From an uncultured Oscillospiraceae bacterium (GTDB lineage Bacteria > Bacillota > Clostridia > Oscillospirales > Oscillospiraceae), in the NCBI GenBank assembly GCA_944385475.1, contig CALWXJ010000053.1, forward strand, positions 1 through 33,863: a DNA stretch of 33,863 bases. The letters are read 5' to 3'. The notes below the pieces were generated by a model. It had not been told where the DNA came from. It saw only the letters and a list, made by a program, of their open reading frames with translations, and made no database searches. Below are positions 16,421 to 24,888 of this stretch, piece after piece (positions within the stretch are counted from its first letter, which is position 1; each line of letters starts with the position of its first letter). The position numbers and the translations under genes were made by a program.

Positions 16421-17365
16421 CTATCCTAAGCCCTGGGCGGAGAGGATTTGTGTCGAAATCTGGAGGGCCCGGGCAAAATCCCGCTCTTTTTCCCACCAGA
16501 TCCAGTGGATGTCTTCTTTTCGCCGCAGCCATGTCAGCTGCCGCTTGGCGTACTGCCGGGAGTGGAGCTTCACCGCCTCAATGGCCTGGGCGGCGGTGCT
16601 GCGGCCCTCCGCCACCGCCAGAAACTCCTTGTAGCCGATGGCCTGCAGGGCGGTGGCGTCCCGGGGGAGGCCCTGGCGCAGCAGCGCCTCCACCTCCTGC
16701 AAAAGGCCCGCCTCCACCATCTTGTCCACCCGCAGGTCGATGAGGGCCTTCATGTCCTCCCGGTGGGCAAACTGCAGCCCGATCCAGGTGGCGTCGTACC
16801 GGGGGGGGAGGCGCCGGGTGCGGGCGTTGTGGGCGGTGATGGTCTCCCCCGTCTCCGCATAGACCTCCAGCGCCCGGAGGATCCGCTTGGTGTCCGCCGG
16901 ATGGAGCCGCGCCGCCGCCTGGGGATCCACCTGGGCCAGCCGCTCCAGCAGCGGCGCGATGCCCGCCTCTTTCAGCTGCCGCTCCAGATGCCGGCGCACA
17001 GCTCCCCCCGCCTGCCCCGGGGCGAAGGCGGTGCCCCGCACCAGGGCGTCCATCCAAAGGCCGGTGCCCCCCACCACGATGGGCAGCTTCCCCCGGGAGA
17101 GGATGTCGTCCACAATGGGGGCCGCCTGGGCCACATACCGGGCGGCGGACCACTGCTCCGTGGGCTCCGCCACCCCCACCATGTGGTGGGGGATCCCCTG
17201 CATCTCCTCTTCCGTGGGGGCGGCGGTGCCGATGGTGAGCCCCCGGTAGATCTGCATGGAGACGGCGGAGACCACCTCCCCGGAAAAACGCTTTGCCAGC
17301 AGCACCCCCAGGGTGGTCTTGCCGCAGGCGGTGGGTCCCGCCACGCAGACGATCCTCGGCGCCAT
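16421..17365 (-). CDS. miaA: tRNA dimethylallyltransferase MiaA with an altered catalytic motif
   Basis: Adds a dimethylallyl group to N6 of A37 in tRNAs that read codons starting with U, the step before MiaB. The 314-residue length is normal. The P-loop GPTACGKT is at residues 10-17; VVGGTGLWMDAL, KRILRALEVY and AIGYKEF are family motifs, and the C-terminal part has KRQLTWLRR. In the region that usually reads SADSMQ(I/V)Y, this protein reads SAVSMQIY. The aspartate that acts as catalytic base (Asp42 in E. coli) is Val35 here; the codon is GTC, one base from GAC. The downstream GTAKP is GTAAP. The ATG at 17365 has AAGGAGG 6 bases upstream. It lies between mutL and hfq. Activity is in doubt; the family assignment is not. 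Confidence 0.94.
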   Translation of the reverse strand: MAPRIVCVAGPTACGKTTLGVLLAKRFSGEVVSAVSMQIYRGLTIGTAAPTEEEMQGIPHHMVGVAEPTEQWSAARYVAQAAPIVDDILSRGKLPIVVGGTGLWMDALVRGTAFAPGQAGGAVRRHLERQLKEAGIAPLLERLAQVDPQAAARLHPADTKRILRALEVYAETGETITAHNARTRRLPPRYDATWIGLQFAHREDMKALIDLRVDKMVEAGLLQEVEALLRQGLPRDATALQAIGYKEFLAVAEGRSTAAQAIEAVKLHSRQYAKRQLTWLRRKEDIHWIWWEKERDFARALQISTQILSAQGLG

Positions 17366-17420
17366 GGTCTGCCTCCTTCCCGTCTTCCCCCGCCCCCGGG
17401 ACGGGGACGGGCAGGGCGTC

Positions 17421-19349
17421 TTACGCCCGCTTGAATAGTTTTTCCAGCTGATACTTCGTCAGCTTCACCGCCACGGGGCGGCCGTGGGGGCAATAGCGGA
17501 CACGGCCGCTTTGCACCTGCTCCACAATGGCCCGCAGCTCCCGCTCATCCGTGTGCCAGCCGCCCTTGATGGCCGCCTTGCAGGCCATGGTGTGCAGCAG
17601 CTGCTCCCGGCGCTGCTCCGGGCTGCGGGAGGTCCGCAGGCCCTGGGCCATCTCCTCCAGGATAGAGGGGACGTCCCCGCTCTGGACGTCCCCGGGCACC
17701 TCCCGCACCAAAAGGGTGCCGTCTCCAAAGTCCTCGCAGGCAAAGCCCAGCTCCTCCAGAAGGGGGAGGTTTTCCAGCAGGGCCTCCGTCTCCTCCCGTC
17801 CCAGCTCCACCGGGATGGGGGTGAGCAGCGTCTGGCGCATGGGGGGGGCCTGCCGGGCCTGGAGCCGGTCAAAATTCATCCGCTCATGGGCGGCGTGCTT
17901 GTCGATGAGGTAGACGTCCCCTTCGCCGCTCTCACAGACGATGTAGGTCCGCAAGATCTCCCCGGCGATGCGCCAGGGGGCCTCCCCCTCCGTCTCCGGC
18001 AGGGCCTGCTGCCCCGGCACCTCCTCCCGGGGGATGGCGGGAGGGAAGGGACGGGGGGCGGTCTGGTCCTCCCCCCGGCTCGGCGCCGTCTCCCGAGGCG
18101 GGGGGACGTCCAGGGCGCTCCGCCCCGCTGCCCCCTGCAAGGTCGCGGTAGCGGCGGAGGATGGCGCCGGGGCGGGGCGGACAAGGGGCGACGCGTCCCG
18201 CACCTGCGTCTGCCGCCGCAGCTCCGTGTCCCAGGCGGGGGCCCTGCCCCCCGCCCGGGGGGCGGAGGGGGCGGCGGCCGTCTCCCGGCGGAAGGCGGCG
18301 GCATCCATGGTGCGGAAGGCCTCTCCCGGGGCCCGGGGGGTCCCGGGGATCCCGGCGGAACTGCCCCGGGCGTTCAGGCAGTCCAGCACGGTGTGGTACA
18401 CCGCGTCAAAGACCTCCTTCTCCCGGGCGAATTTCACGGTGGTCTTGGCGGGGTGGACGTTGACGTCCACCCCCGTCACCGGCAGCGTCACATGGAGCAC
18501 GCACCCGGGGAACTTCCCCTTCATCATCTGGTTGCGGTACCCCTCCTCCAGGGCCGCTGTGAGCAGCTGGGACTTGATGAAGCGGCCGTTGACGAAAAAG
18601 GTCTGCATGGCCCGGGAGCCCCGGCCGAAGAGAGGCTGGGTGACAAAGCCCTCCACCGCCACCTCCCCGCCCCGGCCGGACACGGGGATCAGGCTCTTGG
18701 CAAAGTCCCTGCCCTGGGCGGCATAGATGGCGGAGAGGAGCTCCCCGTCCCCGGGGGTGTGGAGGGCGGCGACCCCATCCTTGATGAATTTAAAGGAGAT
18801 CTGGGGGTGGGACAGGGCCAGGTGCTGCATGAGCCCCGCCACGGCGGCGGTCTCGGCGCTGTCCTTCTTCATGAACTTCAGCCGGGCGGGGGTGTTGTAA
18901 AAGAGGTCCTGCACCCGGATGGTGGTGCCCCGGGGGGCGCCCCAGGGCTCCACGGCCCCGGCCTTCCCCCCCTCCAGGGCAAGGCGGGCCCCCGTCCCCC
19001 CCTCCTGGCAGGAGACGATGTCCACCCGGCTCACCGCGGCGATGGCCGCCAGGGCCTCTCCCCGGAAGCCCAGGGTGGCGATGGCCCCCAGATCCTCCGC
19101 TGTGCGCATCTTGGAGGTGGCGTGGCGCAAAAAGGCGGTGGGCAGCTCCGACGGGGCGATGCCGCAGCCGTCGTCCGTCACCCGGATGAGGCCCATACCG
19201 CCCCGCTGGATCTCCACCACGATGGCGCCGGCGCCGGCGTCCACGGCGTTTTCCACCAGCTCCTTCACCACGCTGGCGGGGCGCTCCACCACTTCCCCGG
19301 CGGCAATGAGATCCGCCACATGGGGCTGTAACTGCAGGATATGGGGCAT
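17421..19349 (-). CDS. mutL: DNA mismatch repair protein MutL
   Basis: Links mismatch recognition by MutS to strand incision. The 642-residue protein has the GHKL ATPase motifs in the N-terminal third: ELVENAVDAGAG, DDGCGI, ATLGFRGEALAAI and GTTIRVQDLFYNTPARL. A proline/alanine/arginine-rich linker spans about 335-445. The C-terminal nuclease-type domain has DKHAAHERMNFD, ACKAAIKGG and CPHGRPVA, so the metal-binding endonuclease motifs are present; the usual DQHAxxExxxxE reads DKHA with a final D. Bacteria without MutH rely on this nuclease. The ATG at 19349 has AAGGAGG 6 bases upstream. mutL is separated from mutS by two membrane-protein genes. Confidence 0.95.
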   Translation of the reverse strand: MPHILQLQPHVADLIAAGEVVERPASVVKELVENAVDAGAGAIVVEIQRGGMGLIRVTDDGCGIAPSELPTAFLRHATSKMRTAEDLGAIATLGFRGEALAAIAAVSRVDIVSCQEGGTGARLALEGGKAGAVEPWGAPRGTTIRVQDLFYNTPARLKFMKKDSAETAAVAGLMQHLALSHPQISFKFIKDGVAALHTPGDGELLSAIYAAQGRDFAKSLIPVSGRGGEVAVEGFVTQPLFGRGSRAMQTFFVNGRFIKSQLLTAALEEGYRNQMMKGKFPGCVLHVTLPVTGVDVNVHPAKTTVKFAREKEVFDAVYHTVLDCLNARGSSAGIPGTPRAPGEAFRTMDAAAFRRETAAAPSAPRAGGRAPAWDTELRRQTQVRDASPLVRPAPAPSSAATATLQGAAGRSALDVPPPRETAPSRGEDQTAPRPFPPAIPREEVPGQQALPETEGEAPWRIAGEILRTYIVCESGEGDVYLIDKHAAHERMNFDRLQARQAPPMRQTLLTPIPVELGREETEALLENLPLLEELGFACEDFGDGTLLVREVPGDVQSGDVPSILEEMAQGLRTSRSPEQRREQLLHTMACKAAIKGGWHTDERELRAIVEQVQSGRVRYCPHGRPVAVKLTKYQLEKLFKRA

Positions 19350-19384
19350 AGGGGCCCTCCTTTCTCGTTGCTTGCTCCCGCCCC

Positions 19385-19849
19385 TTATGTCCGGGGCAGG
19401 GCCTGGTCCACCGCGTCGGCAAAGGCCCGCAGAAGGGCCGTCCCCTCCGGGACGGCGGCAGCCACCAGGAGGCGGTTTTTTCCCGTGGTCTCGATGTTCA
19501 CCGTCAGATGCTCCCCCTCCGTCCAGCGGTGGAGGCGGCGGATGGAGGCAAGGGGGATCTCCTCCCCGTCCAGGATCAACGCCTCCAAGTCCAGCCGCCA
19601 CGCCACCTCCCGGCGCTTGGGGGGACGGCGGCGGTTCAGGGCGTCGGACAGGATGGGGTAGAGGACGAACACCAGGATCAGCGTCACCACGGCGGCGGCG
19701 ATCTGCAGCGGCATTCCCCCGATGGGGGAGAGGCGCTTCATGACCCCCGTCACCACGGCGGCGATCACCGCCGTCAGGGCCACGGTGGCGCCGGCCGCCG
19801 CGGCCTTCCGGGAAAAGGTCCCGGTATCCAAAATCAGCGTGCCTTGCAT
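19385..19849 (-). CDS. Small two-helix membrane protein of unknown function
   Basis: A 154-residue protein not recognised by name. It has two predicted membrane helices (about residues 16-36 and 44-65), then a basic stretch NRRRPPKRREVAWRLD and an 80-residue soluble tail rich in beta strand (LILDGEEIPLASIRRLHRW, HLTVNIET). The tail resembles bacterial PH-like or YcxB-like domains, but this is only a pattern impression. The ATG at 19849 has AGGAGG 6 bases upstream. It lies 20 bases after the CPBP protease gene and 35 before mutL, so it is co-transcribed with both. Confidence 0.72.
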   Translation of the reverse strand: MQGTLILDTGTFSRKAAAAGATVALTAVIAAVVTGVMKRLSPIGGMPLQIAAAVVTLILVFVLYPILSDALNRRRPPKRREVAWRLDLEALILDGEEIPLASIRRLHRWTEGEHLTVNIETTGKNRLLVAAAVPEGTALLRAFADAVDQALPRT

Positions 19850-19869
19850 GGCCGCCCTCCTCTCTTTTT

Positions 19870-20574
19870 TCAAACCATGGCCCACACGCTCAGCGCGTTG
19901 GCCGCCACATGGACCATCACCGAGGGCCACAGCGTGCCGCTGTGGTCATAGGCCCAGCACAGCACCGCCCCCGGGGCCAGATACTGGATCACCAGCCAGA
20001 GGTACGCCGCGTCCTGCCGCTCCAGGGCGATCTGCCAGACGTGCATCAGGGCAAAGAGGCCGCAGCTCACCCCATAGGCCACCCACCGGCTCTTCCCCCG
20101 CAGAGCGCCGAACACCAGTCCCCGGAACAGCACCTCCTCCACAAAGGGGGCCAGAAGCACCACTACCACCGCCGTCATCCGGGGCGCATCCAGCATCTGG
20201 GCGGAGATGGCGGCGTCATTTAAGTTGGTGCGCCCTCCCGCCAGGGCGGCGCCGAGGCGGTAGATCAGCTCATTGAGGCCGTACAGCCCCACAAGGCCCA
20301 TAGCCGCCGTGCGGCAAGCCTCCCCCAGGTTCTGGGCGAAGCGATGGCAGGTGCGGCCCAGAAAGCCGTGGAAGATCACCACCGTGGCCGCAAAGAGCAG
20401 GTAGTAGCACACGGCGGTCCTGGCAGCGGGAGAGAGGCGGATGTCCAACCCCCGCTCCACCAGGTCCAAAACAGGGTCCGCCGCCAGGGGCAGCACCAGC
20501 AGATAGAGGACGAAAAACACCGTGCCGGCCACCTTCTCCCCGGCGGTGAGATCGGCGATCTTGCGCTTTGCCAC
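19870..20574 (-). CDS. CPBP-family intramembrane metalloprotease (CAAX-like)
   Basis: A 234-residue polytopic membrane protein of the CPBP (Abi/CAAX protease) family, zinc-type proteases with the active site inside the membrane. The motifs are intact: EEVLFRG (E146, E147, R151), FALMH (H178) and HVAAN (H222, N226). About seven hydrophobic segments are visible. The start is GTG at 20574, with AAGGAG 8 bases upstream; no better ATG exists. In other bacteria family members process exported peptides or give bacteriocin immunity, but no peptide gene is nearby. It lies 47 bases after mutS and is transcribed with the repair genes, an unusual setting. The substrate is unknown. Confidence 0.88.
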   Translation of the reverse strand: MAKRKIADLTAGEKVAGTVFFVLYLLVLPLAADPVLDLVERGLDIRLSPAARTAVCYYLLFAATVVIFHGFLGRTCHRFAQNLGEACRTAAMGLVGLYGLNELIYRLGAALAGGRTNLNDAAISAQMLDAPRMTAVVVVLLAPFVEEVLFRGLVFGALRGKSRWVAYGVSCGLFALMHVWQIALERQDAAYLWLVIQYLAPGAVLCWAYDHSGTLWPSVMVHVAANALSVWAMV

Positions 20575-20621
20575 ACCCAGCGCTCCTTTCTTTCCAGGCG
20601 TCCCGGGACGCTCCGGCGGAT

Positions 20622-23231
20622 TTAAAGCAGCTTTTGCCGCAGCTGATAGAGAAGGCCCAGGGCCTCAATGGGGGTGAGGGTATCCGGCTGGCAGCGCCGC
20701 AGGGCCTCCAGCACCTCCCCCTCCGCCACGGCGGAGAGGCTCACCTGCCCCTCCTCCCTCCGGGCGGGGGCGGGGGCGGCGGAGGCGTCCTGCGCCTCCA
20801 GCTCCCGGAGGATGGCCTTGGCCCGCTGCACCACCCCCTCCGGCAGTCCCGCCAGGCGGGCCACCTCGATGCCATAGCTGCGGTCCGCCCCCCCGGGGAC
20901 GATCTTGCGCAGGAAGATGATCTCCTCCCCCCGGGTCTTGACGGCGATGTTGTAATTCACCGCCCCGGGAAGGCTGCCCTCCATCTCCGTCAGCTCGTGG
21001 TAATGGGTGGCAAAGAGGGTCTTGGCCCCCAGGGTCTTCCGGTCGGCGCAGTACTCCAGCACCGCCCGGGCGATGGACATGCCGTCAAAGGTGGAGGTGC
21101 CCCGGCCGATCTCGTCCAGGATCAGCAGGGAGTTGCGGGTGGCGTGGCGCAGGATGTCCGACACCTCCGTCATCTCCACCATGAAGGTGGAGGCCCCGGC
21201 GGAGAGGTCGTCGCTGGCGCCGATGCGGGTGAAGATCCGATCCACCACGCCGATGCGGGCGGACTTGGCGGGGACGAAGGAGCCCATCTGGGCCATGAGC
21301 ACCATCAGCGCCACCTGGCGCATATAGGTGGATTTGCCCGCCATGTTGGGGCCGGTGATGATGGCCACCCGGTCCTGCTCCTCCCCCATGAAGGTGTCGT
21401 TGGGAACGAAGAGGGTGTCCTTCAGGACCTGCTCCACCACGGGGTGGCGCCCCTCATGGATCTCGATGGTCCCGGACTCGTCCACCTCCGGGCAGCAGTA
21501 ACCGTTGCGCACCGCCACCGCCGCCAGGGAACAAAGGGTATCCACCTCCGCCACGGCGGCGGCGGAGCGTTGGATCCGGGGGGCCTGGCGGGAGAGCTCC
21601 TGGCGCAGCTGGGTAAAGAGCTCATACTCCAGGGCGGCAAGGCGCTGGTCGGCGGTGAGGATCTCCTGCTCCAGGTCCTTGAGCTCCTGGGTGATGTACC
21701 GCTCGGCGTTCACCAGGGTCTGCTTGCGGATATAGGTGTCGGGCACCTGGTCTTTGAAGGAGTTGGACGCCTCGATATAATACCCGAAGACCTTGTTGTA
21801 GCCCACCTTCAGGGTGCGGATGCCGGTGCGCTCCTTTTCCCGGGCCTCCATCTGGGCGATGAGGCCCTTGCCCCCCTTTAAAATGCCCCGCAGACGGTCC
21901 ACCTCGGCGTTGAACACGTCCCGGATCATGCCCCCCTCCCGCACGGAGTAGGGCGGCTCGTCGCACAGGGTCTGCCCGATGCGCTCCGCCAGATCCTGCA
22001 GGGGGTCCAGCTGCTGTCCCAGCTCCTGCAGCCGCCGGTGGGAAAAGCCCTCCAGCAGCCGGTGAAGGGATGGCAGACGCTCCATGGCGCAGCGCAGGGA
22101 GACGAAGTCCCGCCCCCCGGCGGTGCCGTAGACGATGCGGCCCACCAGCCGCTCCATATCCCCCAGCCCCGTCAGGGCGGCAATGAGGTCCTCCCGGGGG
22201 ATGGTGGCCTCCACCAGGGCGGCCACGGCGCCGCTGCGGCGGCGGATGGCCGCCACGTCCAGCAGCGGCCGCTCCAGCCAGGTGCGCAGCATCCGCCCCC
22301 CCATGGGGGTCTTGGTGCGGTCCAGCACCCACAGAAGGCTCCCCTTTTTCTCCTTGCTGCGAAGGGTGGCCGTCAGCTCCAGATTCCGCCGGGCGGTGAG
22401 GTCCAGCTCCATGTACCGGCCCTGCTGGTAATAGTCCAGGTCGTTGATGTGGCTGAGGTCCGTCTTCTGGGTCTCATAGAGATAGTGCAAAAGCCCCCCC
22501 AGGGCCAGGGCGGCGGCGGGGTTGTTCCGGGGCAGGGCGGCAAAGGCCTCCTCCCCGAACTGGGCCCGGATGTTCTTTTCCGCCTCCCCCAGCTCAAAGC
22601 GGCTGGGGGCGCTGCGCTCCACCCGGCAGTGGAACTTGTCCCGCAGGGCATCCACCAGGCCCGTCTCCTCCGCGGCCAGCGGGCTGAGCACCGCCTCCGC
22701 CGGGGCAAAGCGCCCCAGCTCGTTGATGACATGGCCCACCCGCTCCGCCCCGGAAAAGGCGGTGAGATGGGCCTTGCCGGTGGAGATGTCGCAAAAGGCC
22801 ACCCCGGCGCACTCCCCATCCACATAGATCCCGCACAGGTAGTTGCCGGCGGTCTCGTTGAGGCAGGCGGCGTCGATGACGGTGCCGGGGGTCACCACCC
22901 GGATGATGTCCCGCTTCACAAGGCCCTTGGCGGCGGCGGGGTCCTCCATCTGCTCGCAGATGGCCACCTTGTACCCCTTGGCGATGAGCCGGGCGATATA
23001 GGCCTCGCTGGCGTGATAGGGCACGCCGCACATGGGCACCTGGTCCTGGGCGGGCTTTGCGTGCTTGCCGTGGTCCCGGGAGGTCAGCGTCAGGTCCAGC
23101 TCCTTGGCCGCCAGCTTGGCGTCGTCGGCGAACATCTCATAAAAGTCCCCCAGCCGGAAAAACAAGATGGCGTCCGGGGTGTCTTTTTTGATCTCCAGGT
23201 ACTGCTTCATCATGGGGGTCAGTTCCGCCAT
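20622..23231 (-). CDS. mutS: DNA mismatch repair protein MutS
   Basis: Recognises mispairs and small loops in DNA. The 869-residue length is typical. The mismatch-reading F-x-E motif is F30-Y31-E32 in RLGDFYEMF. The clamp and lever regions span the middle, and the C-terminal ABC ATPase has GPNMAGKSTYMRQ (Walker A), LILDEIGRGTST (Walker B and following loop) and ATHYHEL. The C-terminal end (LTPIEALGLLYQLRQKL) fits the MutS tail. The ATG at 23231 has AAGGAGGG 5 bases upstream and lies 11 bases after the miaB stop, so the two are tightly linked. Confidence 0.97.
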   Translation of the reverse strand: MAELTPMMKQYLEIKKDTPDAILFFRLGDFYEMFADDAKLAAKELDLTLTSRDHGKHAKPAQDQVPMCGVPYHASEAYIARLIAKGYKVAICEQMEDPAAAKGLVKRDIIRVVTPGTVIDAACLNETAGNYLCGIYVDGECAGVAFCDISTGKAHLTAFSGAERVGHVINELGRFAPAEAVLSPLAAEETGLVDALRDKFHCRVERSAPSRFELGEAEKNIRAQFGEEAFAALPRNNPAAALALGGLLHYLYETQKTDLSHINDLDYYQQGRYMELDLTARRNLELTATLRSKEKKGSLLWVLDRTKTPMGGRMLRTWLERPLLDVAAIRRRSGAVAALVEATIPREDLIAALTGLGDMERLVGRIVYGTAGGRDFVSLRCAMERLPSLHRLLEGFSHRRLQELGQQLDPLQDLAERIGQTLCDEPPYSVREGGMIRDVFNAEVDRLRGILKGGKGLIAQMEAREKERTGIRTLKVGYNKVFGYYIEASNSFKDQVPDTYIRKQTLVNAERYITQELKDLEQEILTADQRLAALEYELFTQLRQELSRQAPRIQRSAAAVAEVDTLCSLAAVAVRNGYCCPEVDESGTIEIHEGRHPVVEQVLKDTLFVPNDTFMGEEQDRVAIITGPNMAGKSTYMRQVALMVLMAQMGSFVPAKSARIGVVDRIFTRIGASDDLSAGASTFMVEMTEVSDILRHATRNSLLILDEIGRGTSTFDGMSIARAVLEYCADRKTLGAKTLFATHYHELTEMEGSLPGAVNYNIAVKTRGEEIIFLRKIVPGGADRSYGIEVARLAGLPEGVVQRAKAILRELEAQDASAAPAPARREEGQVSLSAVAEGEVLEALRRCQPDTLTPIEALGLLYQLRQKLL

Positions 23232-23242
23232 GGTCTCCCTCC

Positions 23243-24661
23243 TTATTTCTCCGCCACCCGGCCGTACAGGGCCCAGGTGTTGCTGCCGGTGATCTGGGCG
23301 TTCACAAAGCGCCCCATCAGCGACGGCTCCCCCTGCAGCCGCACCAGGCGGTTGCCCTCCGTCCGGGCGGTGAGGGGAAAGTCGGCCTCGCCGCTCTCCC
23401 CGTCCACCAGTACCTCCACCGTCTTGCCCACATAGGCGGCGTGGAGCCGGGCGGACATGGCGTTTTGCACCTCCAGGAGCTTGTCGAACCACGTTTGCTT
23501 CTCCGCCCGGGGGACGGGGTCGGGCATCTGAGCGGCCCGGGTGCCGGGGCGGGGGGAGTAGAGGAAGGTGAACAGGGCGTCATAGCCCACCTCCTCCACC
23601 AGGGAGACGGTGTCCATGGCCTCCGCCTCCGTCTCCCCGGGGAAGCCGATGATGACGTCGGAGGTCAGCACCAGCCCCGGCATCACAGACTTGGCGTAGC
23701 GGATGAGGTCCAGATACTGCGCCCGGGTGTAGCGGCGGTTCATCTCCCGCAGCACCCGGTCGTTGCCGGACTGCACCGGCAGGTGCAGCTGCTTTGCCAC
23801 ATGGCCGCAGCGGGCCATGGTGTCAAAGAGTTTTTTCGTGGCGTCCTTGGGGTGGCTGGACATGAAGCGGATCCGGTATTTCCCCGGGATCTTGTCGATG
23901 TCCGCCAAAAGGTCGGCAAAGTCGTAGCCCAGGTCCAGGTCGTTGCCGTAGGAGTTGACGTTCTGCCCCAGGAGGGTGATGTCCTTATACCCCGCCTCCA
24001 CCAGGCCCCGCACCTCCGACAGCACCGCCGCCGGCTGGCGGCTGCGCTCCCGGCCCCGGACGTAGGGCACGATGCAGTAAGAGCAGAAGTTGTTGCACCC
24101 ATACATGATGGACACCCAGGCCTTGACCCCCTTCTCCCGCACCATGGGGATGCCCTCCGCCAGGCGGCCGTCCTCGTCCTCCACGGAAAAGACCCGCTTT
24201 TTCGTCTCGTACACCTGAAAAAGCAGCTCCGGGAACTTCCACAGGGCGTGGGGGCCGAACACCAGATCCACGTGGCGGTAGGACTCTTTGATCCGCCGGG
24301 CCACCCGCTCTTCCTGGGCCATGCAGCCGCAAAGGCAGATCACCTGCTGGGGATGCTCCTTTTTCGTGTGGGTCAGAGCCCCCAGGTTGCCGAACACCCG
24401 CTGCTCGGCATGCTCCCGCACGGCGCAGGTGTTGAGGATCACCACATCCGCCGCCCCGGGGTCCTGGGTGAGGGAAAAGCCCATCTCCTCCAGCATGCCC
24501 ATGAGCATCTGCCCGTCCGCCACGTTCTGCTGGCAGCCGAAGGTGTCCACGCAGGCCGCCGGGGGGACCGCCCGGCTTTCAAACAATCCCCGGACCCGGT
24601 CCTGAAATTCCCGCTGGCGGGCCAGGTCCGCCTCCGGGATCTGTACGCTTTTGCGCTCCAA
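23243..24661 (-). CDS. miaB: tRNA-2-methylthio-N6-dimethylallyladenosine synthase MiaB
   Basis: Radical-SAM methylthiotransferase that adds a methylthio group to C2 of i6A37 in tRNA, using two iron-sulfur clusters. In the 472-residue product the N-terminal domain has its three cluster cysteines (C43 in FGCQQN, C79 in NTCAVR, C113 in CGCMAQ). The radical-SAM cluster is CNNFCSYC (C189, C193, C196). A C-terminal TRAM domain follows. The usual first-cysteine context GCQMN reads GCQQN. No ATG is available near the 5' end; TTG at 24661 is chosen because GGAGGG lies 6 bases upstream, whereas TTG at 24676 overlaps that site. It is the first gene of the long operon that also holds miaA. Confidence 0.95.
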   Translation of the reverse strand: MERKSVQIPEADLARQREFQDRVRGLFESRAVPPAACVDTFGCQQNVADGQMLMGMLEEMGFSLTQDPGAADVVILNTCAVREHAEQRVFGNLGALTHTKKEHPQQVICLCGCMAQEERVARRIKESYRHVDLVFGPHALWKFPELLFQVYETKKRVFSVEDEDGRLAEGIPMVREKGVKAWVSIMYGCNNFCSYCIVPYVRGRERSRQPAAVLSEVRGLVEAGYKDITLLGQNVNSYGNDLDLGYDFADLLADIDKIPGKYRIRFMSSHPKDATKKLFDTMARCGHVAKQLHLPVQSGNDRVLREMNRRYTRAQYLDLIRYAKSVMPGLVLTSDVIIGFPGETEAEAMDTVSLVEEVGYDALFTFLYSPRPGTRAAQMPDPVPRAEKQTWFDKLLEVQNAMSARLHAAYVGKTVEVLVDGESGEADFPLTARTEGNRLVRLQGEPSLMGRFVNAQITGSNTWALYGRVAEK

Positions 24662-24698
24662 TTTCTCACCCTCCAAATTAAGATACTTTAACTAATCT

Positions 24699-24727
24699 AT
24701 CATAGCATTTTCCCCTGCAAAGCGCAA
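24699..24727 (-). promoter_or_regulatory. Extended -10 promoter of the miaB-to-divIVA operon
   Basis: On the minus strand an extended -10 TGCTATGAT (24707-24699) has a weak -35 TTGCGC (24727-24722) at 17 bp. It lies in the only A/T-rich stretch upstream of miaB. All gaps between the eleven genes downstream are under 60 bases. Confidence 0.65.
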
Positions 24728-24828
24728 GAAGCGGCAAAAAAATTCCCCCCGGCGGGAGGGGGCCGGCACCCCCGGAACCGGAGGGGGCGCAGCCGCCGGG
24801 AGAGGGGCCGGCGGCGGGAGGCGGAGAG

Positions 24829-24871
24829 AAAAAATCCGGGACGGCCGGGGCTTTCGCCCCGGGCCGTCCCG
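24829..24871 (-). terminator. Terminator of the DUF134/NifX-like gene
   Basis: A 15-bp GC-rich stem with one bulged base (24837-24851 with 24856-24871) and a 4-base loop ends on the minus strand in GGATTTTTT (T run 24834-24829). It lies 17 bases after the gene's stop. The next 100 bases up to the miaB promoter hold nothing else recognisable. Confidence 0.9.
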
Positions 24872-24888
24872 AAAGGGTCCTCCCGATT

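Noticed and set aside
19350-19601. Upstream extension of mutL by 84 codons
   Set aside because: The added part is Pro/Gly/Arg-rich, overlaps the preceding gene, and the start at 19349 has a strong ribosome site and the true MutL N terminus.
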